From Diphasiastrum complanatum (taxonomy: Eukaryota > Streptophyta > Lycopodiopsida > Lycopodiales > Lycopodiaceae), in assembly GCA_029204225.1 (NCBI GenBank), contig CM055107.1:31025410-31089409 (forward strand): a stretch of DNA of 64,000 nt, read 5' to 3'. Under the pieces are notes generated by a model. The model was not told the origin of the DNA and did not search any database. It saw only the letters and a list, made by a program, of their open reading frames with translations. Position numbers and translations under genes: made by a program. Numbering within the stretch: the stretch's first letter is position 1; every line of letters starts with the position of its first letter. Positions 1 through 10,045 of this stretch are shown here, piece after piece.

Positions 1-105
1 ATAAAGTTCACTTACGTAAAACCTGTGTAAACCTGCAAGTGATTTATTGACAAACTTAAGAAAGATACCTGGAAGTTCCTTGAACTTCAGAATGGCCATG
101 AATGT

Positions 106-717
106 TTATGTAGGAGGCATGCCGCCAGGTAGTGCTTTGTGTGCCGATCTAGGAAAACGGCTATTGCGTTGGTTCTTCTGCAGATAATCTGCTAGTAATT
201 CAGGGGCTCCCTCCTTAAGTTTGTCTTCGTACTCCCAAGAGGCCTCAATAAGTGGAGCCCGTAGCCACTTCACTAGATATTCACGTTGAACGCCAGTTCG
301 CTTTCTATGTGTCAATATTTGTTCTGGTACAAGCTGCCTCTTCGTATCATCAAGTGTCGTTGGTGGGTGACGGAGTTTGTGTTGCCGATCAAATCGCTCA
401 TCTGGTTTGTACCGTTTGAGTAATGAGATATGAAACACATTGTGTATATCCAAGCTGGATGGCAGCACTAATCGGTAAGCCACTAGGTTGATCTTCTTGG
501 TGACATAATATGGTCCCACATAAGGTCGAGCGAACTTATGAGAAAAACCTTTTGGTAACGCAATGTTCTTTGTGTTCAGCCATACTTGATCACCTTCCTC
601 AAATTCCAGTTCTCGTCGATGTGGGTTTACGTCAGCTGCCATACTCCTTTGTGACTGCTCTAAAAATGACTTCACCTCTGTCAGCTTTGTGTGCCACTCA
701 TTGATGAATTCCTCCAC
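106..717 (-). pseudogene. Integrase C-terminal region with chromodomain (gypsy)
   Basis: This 203-codon open stretch begins inside the integrase C-terminal part. It has the GDQVWL motif (residues 42-47) and the HNVFHISLLKRY motif (92-103) typical of the region after the catalytic core. Residues about 131-180 form a chromodomain, with EYLVKW followed by ASWEYE. It is separated from the catalytic core by one stop codon at about 718-720, so it once belonged to the same polyprotein. It has no function of its own as a truncated piece. The identification is firm because motif order and spacing match plant chromoviruses. Confidence 0.88.
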
Positions 718-735
718 AGTGGGTACTGGTGTTTC

Positions 736-1398
736 CTACACGCCTGTAAGAAAAGAGCTTGGAACAATCGGTAGCCAACCATTGCTTATCTCGAAGGGTG
801 CCCTTCCAGTAGATCTGTTTACTTGGTTGTTATGTGCAAACTCAAGAATATCCAAGTAGTTGACCCAATCGGATTGGTCCCAAGCAACATAATTTCGTAA
901 ATATTGTTCAATCTGTCGATTGACTCGCTCCGTTTGCCCATATGTCTGAGGGTGATATGCAGTGCTGAAATTCAGTCCAGTTCCCACGAGGCAAAATAGA
1001 CAAGTCCAAAACTTTCCGACGAACTTGGTGTCTCGGTCAGAAATAATCGTTCTAGGTAGGTCGTGGTATTTGAAGACACATTTGAAAAATAACCTTGCCA
1101 CTTCTTCAGCTGTCACTGAACTTTTAGTTGGTACTAGTTGAACTTGCTTTGAAAAGCAGTCAACCACCACATAAATTGAGTCGAAGCCTTGGCACCGTGG
1201 TAGTTGAACAATAAAATCCATGCTCACCGAATCCCATGGGTATGCTGGTACCGGTAATGGTTGGAGTAGTCTTGTTGGAGCTAGCGGTTCCACCTTCACT
1301 TGTTGACATGTCGGGCATGTTTGCATATAGGATTCAACATCTGCCCACATACCTGGCCAATAGAAGCCTCTTTTGAGAAGTTCATACATGCGATTCAC
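736..1398 (-). pseudogene. Integrase zinc finger and catalytic core (gypsy)
   Basis: The integrase of the same chromovirus, which would join element DNA to the chromosome. The piece holds the end of the H2C2 zinc finger (TCPTCQQ, residues 28-33), then the core: SMDFIVQLP with the first catalytic Asp at residue 61, ISDRDTKF with the second at about 121, and TERVNRQIEQ with the Glu at about 157. All three acidic residues are present. The N-terminal His part of the finger lies across a frameshift at 1399-1416. The last segment (FEISNGWLPIVP) leads to the stop that separates it from the chromodomain piece. Confidence 0.9.
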
Positions 1399-1415
1399 CC
1401 CTGGATGTCTGGCGG

Positions 1416-3075
1416 CTATACGTCATGATGTTCTCGCAAGACTTTCTTCCTCAGGTTGATGTTGTCTGGGACATATACTCTGCGTTGTTTATAAACAACC
1501 ATTTGATCTTTCCAAGTGAAATGTTTATGAGGCTTTCCCAGCTGGAATTCGATCATTAAGTCCATCGCCAACGCATCTGCACCATAATTCTCCCTGATTT
1601 CTTGGAGTAGGCCAGTCACCTGAGTTGTCACTGTTGTGGTCAAGTGTTCTGGTCTACTTAGTGCGTCCGCCACCACATTCTTCTTTCCCGCTATGTGTAC
1701 AATGTCTATATTGAATTTTGAGAGAAAGTTTTGCCATCGCATTTGCTTTGGCGTGAGCATACCTTGGGATGAGAAGTACTTGAGTGATACATTATCAGTG
1801 AACGCCTTAAAGGGTTTTCCTGCCACATAATGTCTCCAATGCTCCATTACTTGAACTATTGCGACCATTTCTTTTTCATGAGTTGGCCATCGTCGCTCTA
1901 CGTCACTCAATTTCTTTGAAAAATATGCAACAAGTTTTCTGTGTTGCATCAGCACGGCCCCAATAGCAAAGTTCGACGCGTCTGTATGTATTTCAAAAGG
2001 TTTGCTAAAGTCCGGTAAGGCAAGGATGGGTTCTTGAGTGATCCGTTGTTTTAGTTCTTGGAACGCTGCTTCACATTCCGGTGTCCATGTCATCTTCAGA
2101 TGAGTCTTGGTTTGCTCCAATAGTGGTGCCACAATTTTGCTAAATGCCTCAATGAATCTCCTGTAAAAGTTACATAAGCCCACAAAGGATTTGATGCCAT
2201 GAACAGTTTTAGGTGCTAGCCAATCCAAGATAGCCTTGATCTTCTTAGGATACATTCGAATCCATCCGTGGCCTATAACATGTCCAAGGAAGTCAACTTC
2301 CTCCACCACAAACTCACATTTCTCTCTTTTCGCGAACAAGCAGTTCCTCCTCAGTCGTTGGAGAACTGTCCTTAAATGTTTAATGTGATCTTTAAGGTTC
2401 TGACTAAATACTAATATGTCATCGATGTACACAATGACAAATTCATCCAGATAGTCTTGAAAGATATTGTTCATCAACGTGCAAAAAGTGGCTGGTGCGT
2501 TTGTTAGACCGAATGGCATCACTAGAAACTCGTGACTCCCGTACCGCGTTTGAAACGCCGTTTTGTGCTCATCACCTTTAGCTATTCGAATTTGATGATA
2601 TCCAGATCTGAGATCTATATGGCTAAAGTATTTGGCATGTTTGAGTTGGTCGAATAGGTCATCAATTCTAGGCATGGGGTATTTGTTCTTGATGGTACTC
2701 TTGTTAAGCATGTGATAATTCACACACATTCGAAGAGTTTTGTCCACCTTTTCCACAAACAACACTGGGGCTCCAAAAGGTGAAGCGCTAGGTCTAATAA
2801 AACCTTTGTCTATCAGTTCACCAAGTTGTAGTTCCGCCAACTCCTCTTGTGACATTATGTAGGGTGCTCATGAAGTTGGCTTCGTTCCTGGTACCAACTG
2901 GTCTTCGAGGAGGTAGCTTAGCTGGGAGTTCCTCCAGAAACACATCGCTAAATGTTTCTAGCAGATCTGCCACTTCTTTTGGCAAGTTTTCTTGTCGCAC
3001 GCTTTTCCCTTCTAGGACTTCTCGGCAGATGCAAAGAAAACAGTTTGGCCTTTTCCCTTTCGCCATTCTTTTCAT
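1416..3075 (-). pseudogene. Reverse transcriptase and RNase H (gypsy)
   Basis: A long open frame (1416-2855, 479 codons) holds nearly the whole RT and RNase H. RT shows [20 protein letters not shown], the [14 protein letters not shown] motif and the catalytic YIDD at residues 143-146. RNase H begins at HTDAS (Asp about 292) and ends with [11 protein letters not shown] (about 394-404). A second frame at 2818-3075 carries the segment before RT (FLEELPAKLPPRRPV), which normally continues into the RT start. About ten codons and the frame are lost at the join near 2850. Otherwise the RT is remarkably intact, which suggests moderate age. Confidence 0.93.
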
Positions 3076-3077
3076 CG

Positions 3078-3473
3078 CTAATGCTGCAACCAGATTTTGT
3101 TCAATATTGGTATCCTTGCATTTCCTCCGGGCAAGGCTTTTGTCACGTAGATTTGTCCCTTGTAATCCAAGAGGACCAAGTCTGAGCTCCTACCCAAAAC
3201 TGCGATACAGTGTTCATTTAACCAAGGGAGGCCCAAAATCACATCTAAGGCATCCATCTCTAAAATCACAAAGCTAAGTTTAGCCTTCCATCTTCCAATC
3301 TGCTCCGGGATGTTCAATGTCGCTTTGTCTGCATCTAGTGCTCCCTTCGCTGTTTCTACCTTGAGAGTAGATGTAACATTCCTGGTCGGCAAGCTGAATT
3401 GTTCTACTACGCTCCTTGAGATATAGTTATGTGAAGCTCCGGAGTCGATCATGAAATCTGACTTCCTCCCCAC
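3078..3473 (-). pseudogene. Retroviral-type aspartic protease (gypsy)
   Basis: The element's protease, which would cut the polyprotein. The active-site motif MIDSGASHNYIS lies near the left end of the frame (Asp at residue 10), and ILGLPWLNEH near residue 78 is the hydrophobic-Gly motif before the flap-side strand. It is in a different frame from RT, separated by two bases and a stop. The upstream gag and zinc knuckle are not recognisable beyond 3473. Confidence 0.85.
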
Positions 3474-3877
3474 GATCTTTCATGATAAGAATTACAATCT
3501 TGAACCAGTCATGGGGGTTGCCCCATGGAAGTTCCTTTCCATACTTGTGTGTCGTCCACTCATAAACGTAAGCTCCTCTCACAACTCCCAACTAGATCAG
3601 ATCACCTGGATCAAAACAAGTAGTCAGGGATAATTCAGGTCCAAGCAAGCACACCACAAACGAACATACCAACCAAAGCTAAACAAAGGATCCCTCTCAA
3701 GTCACATTCCCCTTGAGACCGGACGTAGGACCTTTGCCTAGCCGCGCCCACACAAATCTATCACAGAATTAGTAAACGGGGAAACATCCATCCAACCATC
3801 CGTGCTTTCACCATTAAGCAGCACATTGCCTCAGTCATGTCCCACCACTTTTTGGTCGATAGCCCTTATAGCTAAAC

Positions 3878-4086
3878 CAGTTCCGAAGGTGGCCGTCCCA
3901 AAATGAAGACCAACTGCTCCATAGAAGATCTCCCCTGAAATGGCCCTTTCCAACTTTTGACTTCCAGCTTGCGTCTGGTGGGCGTTGTCGCAAATGAAAC
4001 TAACCCAAGAAATAGGCTAGCCATCCATCCTTTGCAAATATTGAGTCGTTTCGTTGTCGTTCACGTGTGACTACTTGAACCGCAAA
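3878..4086 (+). repeat. Left arm of a large inverted repeat
   Basis: This 209-base arm matches the reverse complement of 4381-4590 with roughly 85-90 percent identity by eye, for example over TGGCCGTCCCAAAATGAAG and GTCTGGTGGGCGTTGTCGCA. The loop is about 295 bases. A transcript through it would fold into a long hairpin. It lies directly upstream of the chromovirus pol, where gag would be expected. Confidence 0.9.
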
Positions 4087-4279
4087 TAAGTTTGATGTAT
4101 GTCGGGCGGCTTGCTTGGAGGGAAGTCACCCACGTCGGGACCCCTGATCTGGCATGGCGCCAGGTTGGATCTCAATGTTGGTTTTCGGAACTTCAAGTTG
4201 GTTAAGTCTGATCGTTGTTGGCGAGTTGGCTGCTTGTATGTCAAGTGGGTTTGGATGGCAAGAGTTGAAGGCTGGGAAG
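4087..4279 (+). repeat. 193-base segment duplicated at 6901-7093
   Basis: The loop of the inverted repeat contains a segment found again, in the same orientation and with only a handful of differences, at 6901-7093. Both copies run from TAAGTTTGATGTATGTCGG to GAAGGCTGGGAAG. The direct copies are 2.8 kb apart. No coding content is recognised. Confidence 0.92.
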
Positions 4280-4380
4280 TGATTGCTTGTGATACAAGGA
4301 GCTGATAGCTCGAGAAGGAACCTTTTCTTTTGAAGGCTGATACCATCAAACAAAGAGGACTATAGAATCTGTGGGGCGAA

Positions 4381-4590
4381 TTTGCAGTTCAAGTATTTGC
4401 ATGTGAACGGCAACGAAACGACTCAATGTTTGCAAAGGATGGATGGCTAGCCTGTTTCTTGGGTTAGATTCAATTGCGACAACGCCCACCAGACGCATGC
4501 AGAAAGTCAAAAAGATGGAAAGGGCAATTTCAAGGGAGATCTTCTACTGAGCAGTTGGTCTTCATTTTGGGACGGCCACCTTCGGAACTG
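4381..4590 (-). repeat. Right arm of the large inverted repeat
   Basis: Reverse-complement partner of 3878-4086. It ends at ACCTTCGGAACTG, matching the start of the left arm. Beyond 4595 the similarity stops. Confidence 0.9.
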
Positions 4591-4599
4591 AAACTTATT

Positions 4600-5944
4600 G
4601 AGCATGGATGATATCCAGTATCAGTTGGGTTTTTCCTCAAAGGGGAAAGACTAGGGTCCTCTTCAGAGATTGGCAACAAGTTGGATCGAGCCATAATTCT
4701 AGCAGATGGGAAGCAAAGTGTTGGAAAGGCTTTTTGTCCGAAGAACTCTACTTTAAGTCCGATCAGCTGATTTTATAAGTGGAGGGGAACACATACACCT
4801 CTCTCTTGGGGAAAATTTTGAATGAAAGTTGATTAAAACGGGGGCAAATTCAAGGTGACCTAGCCATACTCACAGGAGGAGACTGGCGAACTTTGGACGT
4901 AATAAGTTGACAAGTTTCTGTTGTGGAAAGGAAAGTTTGTTATAGGCTTTCTCTGGACCAGCAATGATGATGAAACATATGAGTACGCGGGCTTGTGTTA
5001 TGTGTAAGGCAGTTGATCAATGAAGGAACTATGACAGTTGAGTCTTGCATGAGAGACTTGGTATTTCAAACGGACGCTAAGGGACAGTTCGCGTTGAGAT
5101 CGGCCTAGTGCAAACTCTGGGTGCATGTGTCTGATTCAAAGAGAGCTACTTGAAGCCAAGCTCGATGTACACTTCTTGTTTTGACTGTGAGACAACTGAC
5201 CAGTGATGAAATTGTGAAAGTCAAGTTTTGCGCGATTGACATGGTGCTTCAAACAAACGCGAAGAGATAGTTCGGATGCGGATCAAACTGGTGCGACCCT
5301 TTGGCTTTCCACGAGGTCAATGGTTATATTTGGGCTGATTCAAAGAGCTACTTCAAGCTAAGTGAGAGGTGCATTGCGAAGTACTCAATCTTTGCCTACC
5401 TTAAGAGCCAAGATGGAAAAGTATCAAGATCAGGCTGGGACAAGGAGAGAAATCAAGGTGCAAAAGCAACAAGGCACGGAGTGGACCATAAAGTGGGCAA
5501 TCAAACGATAAATCCTTCGGCTCAGGGAGCCTTGATACCTGTGCGGAACTGAACAAATCTGGAGCTCAGGGAGCTCAACACAAAGTGCATCAAGGACAAA
5601 TCAGGAGCTCAAAGGAGTTCCAAAGTCGAAAGTCAGAAGCGACAGGGGCGAACATTTCAAAGAAAGGCCTCTGTCACCAGTTAATAAGGTTCTCGGGTTT
5701 TACGAAAGCGATATCAAATCTACGCTTTTCCCAGACAAAGATATATTTTCAAGTTATGTAATTTTTCAGTACAAAGAGCTGAGCCTCCGACTTGTGGTGT
5801 GCCAGCTTCAATGTTAATAAAAAGTGGCCAGTAAATTGAGTACTGCGCCAAGTAGCTTAAATGTATAGTTATTTTAATTGGGAAACACCTTTACTTTAAT
5901 CTGACATCTGATGAGGACATCAGATTTTATAAAGGTGGGGTGGA
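4600..5944. other. Repeat-derived region without a recognised gene, with a diverged tandem repeat
   Basis: No gene is recognised. Two diverged direct copies of about 130-190 bases can be seen at about 5025-5160 and 5190-5370. Both carry a TGACAGTTGAG/GTCAAGTTTTGC-like start, then GGTATTTCAAAC or GGTGCTTCAAAC, and end in GATTCAAAGAGCTACTTCAAGC-like sequence. An 83-codon open frame at 5301-5552 has no recognisable domain and spans this repeat. Just before the LTR at 5945 there is a small perfect hairpin, ATCTGATG-agga-CATCAGAT (about 5907-5926). The region is probably the 3' untranslated part of the LTR element that follows. Confidence 0.5.
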
Positions 5945-6472
5945 TGTTGTAAAGCTACCTTTACAAGCTTTACTTTCGGCGCCATCGGCGCCAGCTATGT
6001 CCCTGGCGCCAGCAGCGCCCCTGCTGCTCCCGGCGCCAAGTTCCTATGGCTGAAAATCTTTGATCGGTTCTAGCGGACTCCAGAGAGCTCAGATCGATGT
6101 GCAATCACCTCACACGATCTAGGCATGATTAAAGGAAGCCTGGGGATCAATAAAATCTAGAGAGAGAAAATGACTTTCTAGAAAGAGAAAATTCTAGAGA
6201 GAGAAAAACGTGCTTTACCAGCTTGGGTAGAGTGCTTGGTATGAAGAGGGGTGCCGAATTACACCAATACTATAGGGGAGTGCAGGTTGCGACTCTGGGC
6301 GAGCTCCAACCAAGTCTCAGCCTCCTTTGCTGGAATGTTGTCATGGCTCTCGCCTTGGCATGCTAGCGCCCCGGAGACTAGGGTCGGTCACACACTTGAA
6401 ATGTAACCTTCTCAGATTTATCAATAAAGTGGGATTTTCCTCAAACTGACTCTGATTACCTTCTGGGTTTCA
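5945..6472 (+). mobile_element. Long terminal repeat of a Ty3/gypsy-like element (plus strand)
   Basis: A purine-rich tract (AAAGGTGGGGTGGA, 5931-5944) precedes TGTTGTAAAGC, the pattern of a polypurine tract followed by an LTR start. A polyadenylation-like AATAAA lies at about 6424 in the LTR. The 3' edge is set provisionally at a CA (6471-6472). No second LTR copy was found, so this is a solo or orphaned LTR. The U3 part contains four GGCGCC palindromes between about 5978 and 6040, in an otherwise AT-rich neighbourhood. Confidence 0.55.
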
Positions 6473-6548
6473 GTGTTCGGTAAAAGTGCCAGTTGTAAGG
6501 CCGCTTTCAAAATTTTTAACTTGGCACATAGCTGAGGGTCGTATCCCA

Positions 6549-6625
6549 GGACACCAGCGGTATGCCGTCGGGACCATTCGGTCCGTGGCGCCAGCGGTAT
6601 GCTGTCGGGACCATTTGGTCCAGGA
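6549..6625 (+). repeat. Short tandem duplication with palindromic core
   Basis: Two copies of CAGCGGTATGC(C/T)GTCGGGACCATT(C/T)GGTCC follow each other about 40 bases apart. Each copy ends in a GGACCATTYGGTCC hairpin. Confidence 0.75.
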
Positions 6626-6900
6626 ACTGGTTGTCTCCATATCTGTCACGGCTTGTAGTTCTGAGTGTTCCTTGCATGAACGTGAATGAGTTAAGCTCTT
6701 GGGGAACGGGCTCTAACCTGTCGGCTGAGTTGGATGGCTTGCTTGGGTGGGAGTTACCTGTTTATGACTGTCCAGTCTGGCGTGGTGCCAGGTTGGCTTC
6801 CAACGCTCGTGACGAAGCTTTCAGTTGGTTAGGTCTGACGTAAGTCAGACTGTTGGCTTGGAATGGATGTTACTCGTTTGTAATGAAGCTTCGAGTTGGT

Positions 6901-7093
6901 TAAGTTTGATGTATGTCGGACGGCTTGCTTGGAGGGAAGTCACCCACATCGGGACCCCCGATCTGGCATGGCACCAGGTTGGATCTCAATGTTGGTTTTT
7001 GGAACTTCAAGTGGGTTAAGTCTGATCGTTGTTGGCGAGTTGGCTGCTTGTATGTCAAGTGGGTTTGGATGGCAAGAGTTGAAGGCTGGGAAG
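6901..7093 (+). repeat. Second copy of the 193-base segment at 4087-4279
   Basis: Nearly identical to the loop of the upstream inverted repeat, with no inverted arms here. Upstream (6690-6900) lie more distantly related shorter copies, recognisable by GGTTGGCTTCCAA-like and AGTTGGTTAAGT-like stretches, so this seems to be a locally amplified sequence. Confidence 0.9.
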
Positions 7094-7109
7094 CTAAGTC
7101 GTGGTTCCC

Positions 7110-7505
7110 GGCTCCCTTTGGGATGCCTTCGCTACACCTACAAGCCCAAACGGTATGTAATTGTTTTATATTCTACAATGCATTCTTTACTGTCATCGCA
7201 TATGAATTGATTCGTGGTAAAAATTTTAACTTCTCATTCATTTTTGTTCTTTTTTACAGCATCACGGCTTTGGACGCTATCCATCCAAGTCCAAGTATGA
7301 AATTGCATTTTGCGATTCATACGCCGGTTTGGTGGCAGAGCTAGATCGTCAAGGCATCCACTCCATAGTGAGTTCTATTCATCATTGTGTCCATCAAATT
7401 TATTTATATGCATATATCATCAATAGATTGATCTCAAGCGCCCGCTCCAGATGCAGAGCATGTGGCATCTACGGGTCATGGTGATGAGGACACTAGTGCC
7501 TCTGA
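7110..7505 (+). pseudogene. Exon-like relic of an unidentified gene or transposase
   Basis: Three short coding-like blocks are separated by good plant introns. Block 1 ends at about 7151 before GTATGT; block 2 runs from about 7261 (after TTTTTTACAG) to about 7368 before GTGAGT; block 3 lies after an AG at about 7430. Block 2 reads in one frame as HHGFGRYPSKSKYEIAF and CDSYAGLVAELDRQGIHSI. Block 3 has a frame ending in an acidic tail (GHGDEDTSASDEE) and a stop. The phases of block 2 and the acidic frame of block 3 do not join without an error, so this is probably a decayed 3' end of a gene. I do not recognise the family. Confidence 0.35.
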
Positions 7506-8265
7506 TGAGGAGTAGTAGTCTATAATATAGTGTAATTTTTATTTTTTTTGTTTCGAATATATGTATATCATCGCGATGTATTGTACATGAGATGGAAAGT
7601 CTCGCAACATTATGTAATATAACGTTCGAATTTTGGTATAACATTTAAATTTCAATGATTTTGATTTGTGAATATTGAATGGATTGTAATTGTCATACGT
7701 TAGTTATGAAGTTGTTAATTGCTATCCACTTAGTTAATTCGCAAGTGAAGTTGTGAATGAACCCTAAAATGCAAAACAACGTTTACTTGTTCAAAGAAAA
7801 CGTTTCAAAGTTGTTAGACTTTTTAAAACTTCGTTCAATAATGAAATCATCATCCATGGTACGCGTAACACTTAATTTAATTAAAGACAACTTAGATCTT
7901 ATGACCGACCACATTACATTATGAACACCTATCACATGCATCCTTGGAAAGAATGAGAGAGAGAAGAAAGGATTAGTTATGTTAGATGATGACCACTTGC
8001 TGGAGGGTTTCACATTTCTTGACAAATGCCACTTGAAATGGCCTTTATATTAGTTTAAATGTTCCTTATTGTTTCCATGATAAGGGTGTGTTCCACGTAT
8101 AGTTAGCGACTTTCAATTTGTGCTAACTAACCAATGTCATTGGCCCACTCACAATCATATAACAGAGTTTGTTAGTGTCTTTGGTTAGTGTTAACAAGAA
8201 TAGAGTATTTTCTGACCGCTCTCAACATACTTGAAGCGCATGGTTAGAAGTTAGAACACCTCTTA

Positions 8266-8745
8266 TGTTACGTCCATGTCCAGTATGAGGGATTCATGAT
8301 AATTTCTGACATGGATAGCCGGTCACTCCTATGTATAAGGTTATTAGTTATGCCTCGTCATTCCGAGCTTGGCCAATAATGTAATTAATAATCTTATGAT
8401 GGCCTAGACCTATAATTGGACATAGGAGCACTTGCATGGTGTTTGACTACTATAATGCAAGAATAGGAGGTCAATTGCTTACTTAGGTTGCATGGGGATC
8501 CTAAGAGAAATATTCTCTCCTCATGGGAGAGAATATATACTATGGAAACTTGCCCATCTCCCTATTGGATTTTTTGATCTATGAGCCAAGATCCCCTCCT
8601 CTCTTGCATTCATTCATTATGGAATGGAGGTGAACTGGTTAGAGCATTGATTAGCCATTTCTTGTTGGTTGGGTGGTTTTGCTCCACAGGTGTCGTTTTG
8701 GTTGCATGCAATAGGATCTAGTCGGATCTTTTGGCGATTCTTACA
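8266..8745 (+). repeat. 5' LTR of the 8.3-10.0 kb element
   Basis: Begins TGTTACGTCC and ends TTACA. Closely similar along its length to 9572-10045, with scattered substitutions and small indels (for example GCATGGG lost in the partner near TTAGGTTG). Confidence 0.92.
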
Positions 8746-8746
8746 G

Positions 8747-8758
8747 TGGTATCAAAGC
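8747..8758 (+). promoter_or_regulatory. tRNA-Met primer-binding site
   Basis: TGGTATCAAAGC starts one base after the 5' LTR. The usual form in plant elements is TGGTATCAGAGC, complementary to the 3' end of initiator tRNA-Met. One base differs. Confidence 0.85.
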
Positions 8759-8884
8759 AAAACTATAACGATCGCCAAGAAGATCTTCAATAATCCTATC
8801 ACATGCAAACCAAAAGAACACCTGTGGAGCAAAACCACCTCTCCGGATACAATCACGGGCCACTTGAAACATTTAATGCATATC

Positions 8885-9060
8885 ATGCAAGAAATCTGCA
8901 ACTGGGTCCTTGGAAGTCCAACTACAAAATCCATAGATATACTTTCCCATTGTTTCTGGGGGATGTAATAACCCTCCAATCTTTAAGCGTTTAGCTTTGG
9001 CTAACTGACAAGGTTTACACTTAACCACATAAGACTCGACAAATTGAAGGTGACGTTACT
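8885..9060 (-). pseudogene. Inverted integrase fragment (gypsy zinc finger and core start)
   Basis: On the minus strand, opposite to its host element, a frame-shifted stretch reads ...YVVKCKPCQLAKAKRLKIGG... and then WESISMDFVVGLPRTQ. This is the second half of the integrase zinc finger and the first strand of the catalytic core, with the first catalytic Asp. It is inverted relative to the LTR pair, so the interior of the element was rearranged. Confidence 0.75.
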
Positions 9061-9099
9061 AGATTGGAGAGAATAAGGCCCAATAGAAAAATTTATCAT

Positions 9100-9500
9100 T
9101 TAGTGTACTCCTAAAGGTAGATATAGTACTTCAGTGCAGAGATAGATAATTGGAGAATTGTTCCATCTCTAAGTACTTATTTCATTATTGAAGTCAGACT
9201 AAGGATAATGATTTTCAAGGTAAATGTGAAACTTAAAAGATTGATTTGTTAGTTTTTGAAATTGATCTTCTGGATTAGTCGACTGCTCATTCCGTGTATC
9301 ATGTAAACTTCTTTTATATGATGATGGCAGTTGAATGTGTTGTGAGGATCTTACCCATTTGGAAGACTTATCGCTCAATGTACCTTTGAAACTTGAAAGA
9401 GTACTCAGAATCAGAGATAAACAATTGAGAAATCGTTCTATCTCTGATTGCTTGATTAGGTTGGTTCGTCAGATTGAGGATAATGATTTGTGGAAAAGAG
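9100..9500 (+). pseudogene. Duplicated integrase C-terminal segments (gypsy)
   Basis: On the plus strand, 9370-9495 reads KLERVLRIRDKQLRNRS and continues with IEDNDLW, as in the chromodomain-like tail of gypsy integrases. A more decayed copy precedes it at about 9110-9230 (AGAGATAGATAATTGG..., then TCTAAGTACTTATTTCATT...). The two copies are a diverged tandem duplication of about 270 bases. Confidence 0.6.
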
Positions 9501-9571
9501 TTAAAAGCATACAAAGTGGATCTTTCCTAGTTTTTCGTTCTGAGTACATAACTGGTTTAAGGGGGGAAGAA

Positions 9572-10045
9572 TGTTACGTCCATGTCCAGTATGAGGGATT
9601 CGGAATAATTCATGACATGGATAGCCGGTCACTCCTGTGTATAAGGTATTAGTTATGCCTCGTTATTCCAGGCTTGGCCAATAATGTAATTAATAATCTT
9701 ATGAGGGCCCAGACCTAATTCGACATAGGAGCACTTGCATGGTGTTTGACTGCTATAATGCAAGAATAGGAGGTCAATTGTTTATTTAGGTTGGATCCTA
9801 AGAGGAATATTCTCTCCTCATGGGAGAGAATATATACTATGGAAACTCTTCCATCTCTCTATTGGATTTTATGATCTATGAGCCAGGATCCTCTCCTCTG
9901 TTGCATTCATTCATCATGGCATGGGAGTGAAGTGGTCAAGGCATTGACTAGCCATTTCCTGTTGGTTGGGTGGTTGTGCTCCACATGTGTCCTTTTGGTT
10001 GCATGCAACAAGATCTAGTCGGATCTTCACTTGGCGATTCTTACA
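9572..10045 (+). repeat. 3' LTR of the 8.3-10.0 kb element
   Basis: Partner of 8266-8745, preceded by a polypurine tract and followed by CCTTA, near-duplicate of the five bases before the 5' LTR. Confidence 0.92.

Larger units (their letters stand above)
1..3473 (-). mobile_element. Ty3/gypsy chromovirus, degenerate pol (3' part of element)
   Basis: Read on the minus strand, this stretch gives protease, reverse transcriptase, RNase H, integrase and a terminal chromodomain in the Ty3/gypsy order. The terminal chromodomain marks a chromovirus; such domains are known to steer integration towards particular chromatin. The reading frame is broken at about 2850 (deletion and frameshift near the start of RT), at about 1400-1416 (frameshift between RNase H and the integrase zinc finger) and at about 720 (stop codon), so no polyprotein can be made. 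The 3' LTR would lie to the left of base 1 and is not in the window. To the right of 3473 no gag is recognisable; the sequence passes into an inverted repeat instead. Confidence 0.9.
8266..10045 (+). mobile_element. Small Ty3/gypsy derivative with paired LTRs and target-site duplication
   Basis: Two LTRs of about 480 and 474 bases (8266-8745 and 9572-10045) begin TGTTACGTCC and end GATTCTTACA. The flanking bases TCTTA (8261-8265) and CCTTA (10046-10050) fit a 5-base target duplication with one change. A tRNA-Met-type primer site and a purine-rich tract (GGTTTAAGGGGGGAAGA, 9555-9571) lie at the right places. The interior is only 826 bases, so the element cannot move by itself. It carries scrambled integrase pieces, described separately. 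Confidence 0.92.

Noticed and set aside
2849-3277. Plus-strand 142-codon frame opposite the chromovirus
   Set aside because: It is antisense to the protease and RT start and has no domain of its own.
4335-4352. Minus-strand TGGTATCAGCC as a primer site for the chromovirus
   Set aside because: The match is partial, the bases before it (TTTGA) do not end in CA, and it lies inside the loop of the inverted repeat with no LTR recognisable to its right.
6913-7344. 143-codon plus-strand frame across the duplicated segment
   Set aside because: It runs through a repeated non-coding segment (the hairpin loop copy) and through an apparent intron with GTATGT and TTACAG borders.
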